NCBI GenBank assembly: GCA_033964015.1
Contig: CM066916.1
Location: 32,815,404-32,879,403, forward strand
Reading direction: 5' to 3'
Source of the DNA: Scolanthus callimorphus
Lineage: Eukaryota > Cnidaria > Anthozoa > Actiniaria > Edwardsiidae
DNA: 64,000 nt
Shown: in pieces, positions 19,601-29,400 of the stretch
How positions within the stretch are numbered: the first letter of the stretch is position 1
Layout: each line of letters opens with the position of its first letter
Notes under the pieces: model-generated
The model's database searches: none
Told to the model about the DNA's origin: nothing
What the model saw: only the letters and a program-made list of their open reading frames with translations
Program-made: the position numbers and the translations under genes

Positions 19601-22600
19601 CGTTGGCGAATGATATTGCTTCGTCTTTTATCAGGGCTTTCTACTTTCTACACGAGAGAACTGTTGAGAGAACCGTAGGGAAATATTTTGAATCCTCTGA
19701 GGTAAAGGTTCTCTAAGCACGCGTCAGAGCAGAAATATATAAGGCTTTTTAAGCACGTGCCAACATGAATTGGGTTGGAGAAATAATTAGAGCACGCATT
19801 TGGAAACAAGCTTTTTTTTCTCAAACACATTTCTTGGTAGCGGGGAAACTCAAAATCTGCTTATCAAAAGTAAAAAAATCAGGGAAATAAATTTTCAATA
19901 TTTACAAAAATATATATTCACTGTTCGTGCCCACTTATTGCTCTAAACAAATCACCTCGCAGTCCCATGATCACTGTCGGTCTACTCTTTGGTCTTTTCT
20001 CTTGGCCACCGACAATGTTTCTTGAAAAGGCTATATATTGTTTAGCAACAGAATCATCACCTTGGTGATGGGCTCCCTGTGTGAATCACTGCCCATCCCT
20101 GTAGCAGCTATCAACATCTCATCTTCTTTGCCGAGATCCCACAACTGAACCTCACCTACAATACAATGAGTTTTTCATACAGTTAAATACATATATCTTA
20201 TTCGGTAATTAAAGGCCCATCATCAACTGGTAGCATTTGCACCCTGTATTCTTTTGTTTTCAAATTGATCCATTGTTTTCGGCTGTTCCGATTGGCCGAT
20301 AGCCTGCAAAGATGCTCAGTAATTCAGTATATCAGTCACACTTTGAATAATGCAATGCCTTAAAGAGCCTCTGTCAGCCACCATTTTGACAGCATAGCAA
20401 CATACCGAGTCGGAGAAAGCATCCACTTACATCGGCTGATTTAGAGAATATGGAGCAATGTTCTCCATTAAATTTGGTAAATCAAATCTGAAACTTTGTT
20501 TTTAGATGTTTATTAAGCGATTTCTACACGTAAAACAATAACAAAGGAGTGGCTGACACAGGCTCTTTAATTAAGGGCCTCTTTGATTTGAAAAATAAGA
20601 AATGCTGTCTGCTGTCTGCCATGATGCTATCATAGAGGGGTATGGATACCATTTGGTATGACACAGTCATTGCATGATTTAAAATAAATACAAAATCCAA
20701 CTCACCATCAAATGTCCCTCCAGCAATGAGTGCAGGAGCTTTAGGGTGAAAGCAATGCTTAACAGACAGCTCTGTCAAATAAAAGCACTATATTAACTTT
20801 ACAATCTGAAAAATGTTCCTGCTTCTTGTCTAATCATTTCTCTTATTTTTGGGACAGCCTAATGCACTTTAGATGCTTTCAAAACTTATTTGAAATCTTC
20901 TACTGTGGAACATTTTAATGACGATTTTAAAATTGCATATGTATATGCAGCTTATAATGAAATACGTTATTACCAGAATTCCCTTCATGGTAGAGAGGCA
21001 AACCATGGCTACGCAGTATGTACAAGCATAGTGGAGGTGAATTATTAAAATGTTCCACAGTAGAAGATTTCAAATAAGTTTTGAAAGCATCCAAAGTGCA
21101 TTAGGCTGTCCCAAAATAAGAGAAATGATTAGACAAGAAGCAGATCATTAGTAGATGTTGATAATAACGAAATTCGTCACTACCAAAACACTGTACCATG
21201 AAAGATGTTGTGTTTGAATTTCAAAATATTTGGTTTCAATTGTGTGGAGTACCAGTAAAGAGGCTGGGGAAAGCTAAGTAGACCACTCTAAAACATAAAA
21301 TTTAATAATCGATTTATTACCAGTATTATCAATCACAGATTAGAAAATAAACTTACAGATAGGTCCACAGTGGTATCTGGCTTGCTTGCATTGATATCTT
21401 TTCTATCGATGTTCCAGGTACACAGCATTGACTGTAGAGTGAGTAAAGAAAAGGTTAAACAATATTTACAAGGAAGTACAAGTCATGCCAGGTGTCCCTA
21501 GGGAGAATTTTCGAAAGCAGCTGAAAGTGCGGCGGCTCTCTTTGTGGGTCGCAAGTCACAGATCACTGGGGTCACTTTAGGCTGGGGAAATGGAGTTAGA
21601 GTCACTGAACGTGAGCCTGCGTGATCTTGGAAACTTGTAAAGCAGTTTTGAGAAACCTGTACTGGAAATAGTTTATAGCTTGGACCTGCGACCTGCAAAT
21701 GAGACCCACCCCTAAAAGTGAATGAAATCGCTGGGGCAAAAGGAGCACAGCAAAATATGGCAAATAGTGCAAATGGATATTGATGCACCTGGCCCAGTCA
21801 GAACTTTTTGAAGTAAAGTAGACCCTAAAAAATGGGTCATAGGCTAGAATAGGTGACCCCCAAAATTCCTGATGATGTCTGGAAATATTGATAAATAACA
21901 TCACTACAAAATATCTGCCTCTGATTATATCATTATTGGATTGCTCTTAACCTAAGTAAAGGAATGATTACACTTCTTAAGTAATCTACAAGACACTTTT
22001 AACTAACCTTGTGTGTACACCAATCCTCGTGGTCAAGCCTCCCATATATAGAGTAGTGTCAAGGAACAATCTTTAGAAATCTTTCAACAGCGTGCTCAGG
22101 ATTTATTTAAAGTTGCAGGCACAGCCAAGGGTATACACTCCTGAATGCAATGCAGTAATTGTACGAAAGTCCCAGAAAGATTTGCAGTCCAGTGCCTTCA
22201 GGCCTATAAGCTGCATATGCCACTGTCTTTAGCATTGCTCAAGGTGTGGGGGAGGGGGGGGGGGGGAAAGAGAGGTGGAGGGCTGAATATAGCAATAGGC
22301 ATTTTTACTGATGTGGCAACCATCTTGAACTCTATTGTTCCTAAAGAAACTATTAGATGTCCATGGTGCAAATTGACAGAGAATTAGAACTCAAGGTCTA
22401 TGGTTTTTAAAAGGATATGAGGCAGCAACAACAGATCCTGTAGAATTCCAAGCAAGACTTGTGACCTGTAGCTACAATGACATCAAACATAGTGGACATA
22501 TGAGGAACAATTATTCACATGATCATGCTTTTTAACCAGCCAGGAAAACATGTGTGTGTTGTAATTTTCCAGAAAATAAATCCACACTTGAAGATTTTCT

Positions 22601-25600
22601 GCCTGAAGATTTTCCAAGGGATAAATATCCCATTTTCCATATACAAATGCTACACTTCCCATTTGGAAATTCCTTTTGTGGTAATCCAACACTTCCCCCA
22701 CAGAAAGGATTTAGAAATTCCAGAGGAATGAGGGAGTTAAATGCTTTTTGTTTTCTATACAATCATTGTATTTTTTAATGGAAATTCGGAGAGTGGGGAG
22801 TCATATTTCAAACCCTTCCATATGGGAGGGGTATGGATATTAATTAATATCTGGAATTACATGATAGCAAATGGCTGGGAAAATGTGTTCAAGTTATTGG
22901 AGGGGTTATATGGATTCCCTGGCATACCATCTAGCTTTTGGGGCCGAATTATCTGAAGGCTTGGCTTCATAGCTGCAATGCATATGATGCATGTCTGCAC
23001 CCTTACCTCGCCTTCAACATCTTGGTTGGTAAGCCTATGCTCACAGGCAACTGAGCTGGCTTTTTCTTCCCAATCCACATCATAACCTGACATGGGTTAA
23101 AACAAGCACTGATCATGCATTTACACACAATTAAAAACAGAACAACAATCAAGATGTACTGAGTAATATAACCTGCCTCATTCTCGTACCCAGAGCTCCC
23201 CGGCTCGTCTCCTCGCAGGGGAGGCTCTGGGGACATCCATTTGAGGACCTTTGCTGATTGGCTGGTTTTGAACGTTGGGGCATGCGCAGAATGATCTTTC
23301 TCTCAACGGCTCTGTATCAAATCTCGCGCATGCGTCAGTGGCTGTCACCAGAGCCTCCCCCATGAGGAGACAAGCCTGGGAGCTCTGGTAAGACTGGAGC
23401 AAGCACGAATATCAAAAGGGAGCTTGTTCCATAGCCTTGGAGCCGCAGTAGAGAAGGCGTGATGTCTGTATGTTTTCATTTGAAAGGAGGCTCAACAAGG
23501 CGAAGGTGGTCTTTAGATGACCTTAAAAGTCTTTTTTGACAGTAAAATTTTAAAATGTTTGTGAGATAGAGTGGTCCAATATCATTTAGTGATTTAAAAG
23601 TATTGATTTAAACATACCATCAAATGCATGGCTGACTATATTGGCTTCTAGCTGCTTGCTGACATCTGGATAGACCGGAGCATAAAGTTCACAAGATCCT
23701 AGGAGATGAGCAAAACACTTTTAGTCAAATAACAATATAATAATATATCGTTCAGGCAAATCCTCCTACCAGAGAAGTATTCTACAATTAGAGGAATAAT
23801 CTAGTGATGATCTGGGTAACATACTAAGGGCTAACAGGGCTAACTGTTGACCTACAGACGGAGATAGCACCAAAAGGATGGACATGTAATAATAATAATA
23901 ATAATTTGTTCCTTATATTGTGCACCTATCTGTATAAATAATCAAATGCGCATTACGTTATCTTAAAATATATACAATACACTATATATCAAGCCTACTT
24001 GACTAGCAATGTGTGGTTCCAGAAAATATCCATACCCCCCTCCCCCCACGGAAGGGTGTTGAAAAGTGACCCCCCCCCCCCACCCCTCTGGAATTTCCGA
24101 GGAAAATACAGTATTTGTATGGAAATGATCAGGTAATTGCCCCCCCCCCCAGAATTTCCAATGCCCTTCCGTAGGGGGGGTATGGATAATTTCTGGAACC
24201 ACACAATGTAATAAAATACTGGTAGCAAACCTGAGAATCATCTTGTCCCATGACCAGCTTTCTCTCTGTCTCATCTTCCTCAGTCTGGCACTGCATTAGA
24301 CAAATGGATGTCATTCATGTTAGATTACATAGTACCAGGGGTGCTTACCAATTTGCCATTCCAACCAGGGGTCAATGCTGTCAGAACAAGCTGGTGACCG
24401 CCAGAGCTTCGCCGGCTACTTAATGCTATTTTATATTTTAACGCCCACTACTTTTGATCGGACCCAGACAAAAGCATAATTGTGACCCTCTTTACGAAAA
24501 CCAGGCTAAATGAATATAGCATTTAAAAGCGTTTCAATGCTTTCAAAATGGTTTGAGATTGCGTTGTAATGCTCTCGAAACGTTCGAAAATGCTCTTCAA
24601 ATGCTCGCCAATGATACTGAACATTCATTCAATGGTTCTCAAATGATTGGCAATGATTCGGTAATGCTACGCAACGATCTAAAAGAATCATTCAACGGTT
24701 TTGCAACGTTTGATAATGCTCAGTCGAAATGGCTCCAACGATCCTTTGAAATTCATTATGCTTTTGGTAAATGTCTTTTAACACCGCTAAAAATGTGACA
24801 TTCATTTGACAACGATCTCATCTCTTGTTTCACAGACAATGATATCAAGGTCATATGAGACAAACAGGATGGCAGTATTTTAGATAATTACCCATAAGTA
24901 AATTCCACTCATTCCCCTGACATATTCGAAAAACAGTTGCGCTCAAGTTTGCAAGCGTTTTTAGCGGTGTAGTACGAGTCGGGGTTGGCCGGATAATTGT
25001 GGGAGAACTGATCTTGTCCTTATCGTGACCTTTGTCTTGTCAGTTACATGTTTTAATTGCGATGCTTGAGAGACAAGTGTCAACACAACTACTACCTTTT
25101 CACTTAGCATTACCATTGCACCCTTTAGCATGATCTTAAATCCAACGCTTGTGGAATGAATGCCAACGATCTTCACTTTCCATTCAACGTTCTTGAAATG
25201 AATGCCAACGCGTAGGGAATGGTTTGTAATGGTGTCTAATTTTTTTCAAATGCTTTGTGAATGATAGCCAACGATATGCGAACGTTCTAAAATGCATTCC
25301 GTACGTTCCAGAATGCATTGAAATGCATTTTGCTCACAACAATAAAACCATTTAGCCTGGTTTTCGCAAAGAGGGTCACAATTGAGCCACTGAAATTAGC
25401 CAAACAGGGCTGGTTGCTCCAATGCTTGAGATAGCATCCCAACGTGATGGAAAAACCTGAGCAATGGCAGATTTTAACTGCTAAAAGTTAGGTCAAGCAC
25501 CCCCCCCCCCCCCAACAAACACACAAATTGACTAGTTTTAACTTCTCCCTCCTCCCCCAAAAAGTTTTACCTCAGCATTGGCCCGATGGACAGCTTGTAC

Positions 25601-26222
25601 ATCAGCTTCATAGGTTATAATCTCACTTGTCTGTGCAAAACTGTCCTTTACATGCCTTTAGGATTAAAAACAGCACACATAAAATATCTGCCAAATCCAG
25701 TTTGACATAACCACCTCCAGGGTTTAAAATATGACCTCCCTCCCCTTCTGGAATTTCAAATGAAAAATACACTGAATATTTGGGAAATAAAAGGAAATTT
25801 CAAGAGTCCCCCACCTCTATGGAATTTCCAATCCCTTCTGTGGGGAGGGTAAGTTATATTTTGTTCTTGAATCACACAATTAAAGAATACTTGGGCCGAG
25901 TTATTATTACTTGACTGATATGCAAAGTGAAGAAGCCTCATTCAAGAGGGGAATGGAAACTTGGCATGGCAATAACAGCGTTTGTGATGAGTCTCAACTT
26001 CGATCGACCTTTTTGTCAAACATTTGAATGGTTTCTGTCATTTTCTTTTCAAACGAGAATTACCTTTCCGTTTTCCAAGAAGACGCAAAATAAACAGGCT
26101 CTTGGGATTCATCGCTAAACATTTTAACGAATAAAACCCAAACCTTGAAGATAAGTACTCCGCGATAAGCCGCAAAAACGTCCCCAACCTTTTGAAAATG
26201 TTTACCCCTTCTTGTCCGCCAT
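13648..26222 (-). CDS. DYNC2I2: Cytoplasmic dynein-2 intermediate chain 2 (WDR34)
   Basis: Seventeen minus-strand exons: 26206-26222, 25571-25655, 24231-24290, 23618-23698, 23007-23086, 22419-22465, 22008-22047, 21357-21431, 20706-20769, 20061-20155, 18387-18431, 17613-17769, 17248-17355, 16286-16440, 15423-15548, 14325-14404, 13648-13777. They give about 481 residues (human is about 536). The N-terminus MADKKGHVKDSF includes CQTEEDE and SHAFDGYDVDW. A WD40 propeller follows: [81 protein letters not shown] and [17 protein letters not shown]. These match WDR34, which links dynein-2 to intraflagellar trains for retrograde ciliary transport. Phases join throughout, except that exon 4 needs one missing base near 23690 ([11 protein letters not shown]). 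Intron 6 is U12-like. It shares a divergent promoter with FAM184A. The 17-base first exon is the least certain part. Confidence 0.93.
14525..14860. repeat. CAA/CAT trinucleotide-rich microsatellite in DYNC2I2 intron 15
   Basis: Long degenerate run of CAACAACATCATCAACA-type units in the intron between exons 15 and 16. The open frames over it (poly-Asp/Val or poly-Thr/Ser) are artefacts of composition. Confidence 0.85.
14991..15215. mobile_element. Diverged TIR MITE (TTCTTTGGCGAAC family)
   Basis: The left end has CTTCTTTGGCGAACAAAATC and the right end ATGTTCGCCGAAGAAGGGC. It is related to the better-preserved copy at 46418-46608 with the same CTTCTTTGGCGAAC terminus. In DYNC2I2 intron 15. Confidence 0.55.
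19216..20039. mobile_element. ~820-bp TIR DNA element in a DYNC2I2 intron
   Basis: The ends AATATATAGCCTTTTCAAGA and TCTTGAAAAGGCTATATATT are inverted and extend inward through GTCGGTGGCCAAGAGAAAAG. The interior is AT-rich without a transposase frame. It lies between exons 10 and 11. Confidence 0.8.
20819..21142. mobile_element. Palindromic MITE with ~110-bp arms
   Basis: The arms start CTGCTTCTTGTCTAATCATT and end AATGATTAGACAAGAAGCAG. Complementarity runs through GGACAGCCTAATGCACTTTRGATGC and the TTCTACTGTGGAACATTTTAAT segments. In the DYNC2I2 intron between exons 8 and 9. Confidence 0.85.
22048..22418 (-). other. DYNC2I2: Probable U12-type (minor spliceosome) intron with AT-AT ends
   Basis: The minus-strand intron begins ATATCCTTTT, the exact U12 AT-type donor consensus. 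It contains TTCCTTGAC at 22058-22066, an exact match to the U12 branch-point consensus. It ends CTCTAT 11 bases after the branch adenosine, within the short spacing typical of U12 introns. No GT donor or AG acceptor keeps the frame. Joining GCCTC to ATATGGGAGG restores [14 protein letters not shown], aligned without gaps to WDR34. AT-AC is the usual pairing, so the AT acceptor is non-canonical. Confidence 0.75.
23172..23392. repeat. CCCAGAGCTCCC foldback repeat
   Basis: Starts CATTCTCGTACCCAGAGCTC and ends CAAGCCTGGGAGCTCTGGTA. Inside are GGTTTTGAACGTTGGGGCAT and CAACGGCTCTGTATCAAATC, shared with 10779-11190. Intron of DYNC2I2. Confidence 0.65.
24009..24206. mobile_element. C-rich TIR MITE (GGAATTTCC family)
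   Basis: The ends TGTGTGGTTCCAGAAAATAT and ATAATTTCTGGAACCACACA flank a poly-C interior with GGAATTTCC words. Related C-rich GGAATTTCC tracts occur near 10330-10530, 16600-16790, 25690-25890, 33260-33470, 37850-38010 and, with different termini, 47211-48103. Confidence 0.7.
24478..25383. mobile_element. ~905-bp TIR element with internal short-motif repeats
   Basis: The left end AATTGTGACCCTCTTTACGA continues to AAACCAGGCTAAATG. The right end CATTTAGCCTGGTTTTCGCA continues to AAGAGGGTCACAATT. The interior is dense in diverged AATGCTC / AACGATC / AACGTTC words about 10-15 bases apart. No transposase was recognised. In DYNC2I2 intron 2. Confidence 0.8.
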
Positions 26223-26453
26223 GTTTGGTTTGGAAATGGCGGCAATTTGCATAGTCGATATTGATCCGCCAAAAAAACGATTCTAAGAATTGACCAATCA
26301 CATTGCTTGTAAGAAATAAAATAGGACCCGAAGGATTCCGAGTATTTGTCGATTCACTTCGGGAATCGTGTAAGTGGATCAATGATCGTTGTCATAGCAA
26401 CAGAGGCAACAGCAAGAATCGAAAGAGTTGAGTCCAAGTGCCGAGCGATCAAA
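26223..26453. promoter_or_regulatory. Divergent promoter between DYNC2I2 and FAM184A
   Basis: Only 231 bases separate the two proposed start codons (26222 on minus, 26454 on plus). No TATA box is evident. The X-box-like site at 26388-26401 lies inside. A CCAATCACATTG word is near 26294. Shared regulation is inferred from this head-to-head arrangement. Confidence 0.7.
26388..26401. promoter_or_regulatory. RFX X-box-like motif
   Basis: GTTGTCATAGCAAC is an imperfect inverted repeat with an AT spacer, close to the X-box consensus RGTTGYCATGGYAAC (one transition in the right half-site). It lies 52 bases upstream of the FAM184A start and about 165 bases upstream of the DYNC2I2 start, a normal position for X-boxes of ciliary genes. 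Confidence 0.6.
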
Positions 26454-29400
26454 ATGGCGGCGGCAAGTAAAACCACGAGTAGTTTCCATAATATGCCGCA
26501 TAGGAATGGCACTTATATGGCAAGCCATAGTTCAGCTTCTGCTGCTGATGTTACACCGGATTTACATCTTAAAATGTCCAAGAAAATCGCGCAGTTAACC
26601 AAAGTGATTTACGCGTTGAACACCAAAAACGACGAGCATGAAGCGATTATTGACACTTTGAAAAAGAGCCATGAAGACGAGATGGATCAACTTTTAGCTC
26701 AAACTAAAAGCAAAATCGATTACTTCAAGAATCGGCTTGGGGTTGTTGCTGAACAAAAACAGAAAATCGATCTTTTGGAGTCGCATGTGTCGAAAGAAAG
26801 ACTCGAGAGAGAAGAAGCGTTGAATCATTTTCAGATTTTAAAGCAACAAACAGAGGAACGTGAAGCTAAATTGAAGGACGAATACGCGCAGAAATTGTTA
26901 TCTGTGTCAAAGGAAATGCTAGCCTCTAAAAAGCTATTTGAAGATCGTTTGATGGATTTTAAAAATACACGTCGTAAACTGGAAGAGGAGCGGGATAAAG
27001 TTGTAGAAAATTTAAGTGGAAAACATCATGAAGAGTTGGATCGCCTTATGAAAGCCCATCGGGTTCGATATGATGAGGTCGTTAGAGAGAAAGAAAGGCT
27101 TGAAAAGGACCTAAATGATAAGCTATCCAAGGCTTTAGCTCATGCAGATAGCAAGAGCAATAATGCCGTGGAAGAAAAGACAAAATTGAGGCGGAATATC
27201 TTGAGAAAATGGATAAATTAAAAGTTTTCTACGAGAAAGAACTCGCAGCTTTGCGTGCCTCGGTTGAAGCACAAGCAATAGAATCTGTTGAAAAATCATG
27301 GGATGTAAAACAAAAACAATTGCGTTTAGAATTTAGTAGACAAGAAAGAATACTAAAGGATAGAATTTCCGAACTTTTAAATCAACTTAGCGATGGGGAA
27401 CAAGAATTATCGAGTTTGAGAATTCAGATGAGGGAAATGGAGGGTCATGTTCAAACAAACATAGCGATGCAGTCAGTTTGTCCCGCGACCTCGAGGAGTC
27501 CCGCAGACAAACCACTAATGCCCTTGGGGAAGTCAGGGAACTCCGGAATGAACTGAGTATTGCGAGAAAAAAATGTGAAGATCAAGGAAATGAATTAACA
27601 AGGCAGTCGAGTAAGTGGTTTAAAATATTTAGAAGGGCAATTTCTTAGTGTTAAGCCTGGTGCACATTAGAAGGGGTGGCGAATGGTCCTTCACAAAAAC
27701 TGTTTTCCCTCGCGAAATTTTAGGCGTTCTCGAATTCTCGTACTTTTAAATTTGCCGTTCTCGGATCTCGTATTTTATTTCAGGTCGTCTCGGATCTCGG
27801 ATTTTCCAGTTTGTTGTGTTTATATGGCGAATCTCAAATCGAGTTCTCGATCTCGGATTTTGAAAGCGGCGTTCTCGGAATTCTCGCATTGACCATTCGC
27901 CACCACTATTAGAGACATAACGACATAAGGATGTTATGTTGCAATGAAAAAAGCATGTGAAAAATAATTGAAATAATCATTATTTTCCATGGATCTTCAT
28001 TAGATTACTTCACCAAAGCAATCTTATGTTATTTTTTGTACACTTCAACTTTTTGAAACCACTAAATTTTGATCGCGTGACATTTTCTTTATGTTGTTAT
28101 GTCACAAGTGTGCACCAGGCTTTAGGATCAGCACCAGAGGCAGATCCAGCCTTACACCACAAATACCCTATTTTTGGATAGAACCATAGCCGTGCTTGTT
28201 GAAAGCATCATTTCAACACCCCTTGTGCATCCAAGCATGCAGTCCAACATCTGCGAAATGTTGTTGGATGTACAATTTGTGCCAGCTTGATGTGCCTTAA
28301 TGATAATATTTTGGTCAAATGATCAGAATCAATATCATAGCTGTTGTTACTGGTAGTTTTAACCATTTTATCACACAAATGACAGTAAATGATAGCAAAG
28401 TAGGGATCAAACAGTGATGAGAGCAATTTTGGGCCAGTTTCAATAAGTTTCAATCAAGTAGCAGACTAAGTTCTGGATGGAGGTGGCTGGGGTTCAGGGT
28501 CCGCTACAAAGGCTGAAGGCCAGGAGCCTTCTAGGGGTACAGGGTAGTTTTGGTAGCAGAAAAGTCATTTTCCTGCATTTTGAGGGCAAGATAATTGGCA
28601 TATTCGTGTATTTTTTGCTCATTGAAGTAATAATGAAGTGCCAGCAGTCTACATTGAAGTAAACATCAGTTCACCACTGGTAGCCACCTTCTATTCTCGG
28701 TTTTCATGTGACGTCATCAAAAAACTAACTTCTAAACCAAGAGACCTATAGAGAGATGTCCTCTCTGTGATGAATATAACTCTATTCAAGGATTTGTCAC
28801 ACGAAATTTCGGCACCTTCTGCCAAGCAGTTCTCGAGATATCGCCAAAGCTAGTTATGTCACGCAACACCAGTCACATATTTTGAACTTACCGTATTTCA
28901 CTCGATTTGCACCGTTTTTACCTTTTTGGCACGTCAGTATGTTATAAATGTTCATATCTTACCATTCTGATACTATTCATATAATTTGGATTGAAAATAG
29001 CGTCGTTTTGGAGATCCGATTAATTGGCCGCCATTATGGAGCCCCTCTGCTGGGGCTCCAACATGGCAGCTCCATACAATTACTGTACAAATGGCGCACA
29101 TTCACTTGCTAATATCTCGCTCAGAAAGTGACCAATCGGCCTAAAATTTACCCAGGAAACATAATTTTGTATATTCTTTATAATTCTATTAGGCATCTAG
29201 TGTTTAGAAGTTAATTTAGAGAAATAAATTTCGTCACGTGACAAGTAAAAGCCAAGAATTGAAACCCCTGTGTCACAATAAGGTGCATTTTGAATTTCAT
29301 GTGAGTCATGTCAGGCAAAGGGTGACAGTAATATTAATCTTTTCTTGTTTGAATGATAAGTTGCTAGTAATTTTGATTAATTTTTTCTTCATTTCATTAC

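Noticed and set aside
22483..22701. A frame with GSVAFVYGK resembling the missing WDR34 segment
   Set aside because: The real exon was found at 22419-22465 ([13 protein letters not shown]) with correct splice acceptor and phase. The other frame lies in repeat-like sequence.
23618..24290. An extra small DYNC2I2 exon to fix the phase break between exons 3 and 4
   Set aside because: No candidate with good borders and homology is present. One missing base in exon 4 (DLxELYA) explains the break and makes the total length divisible by three.
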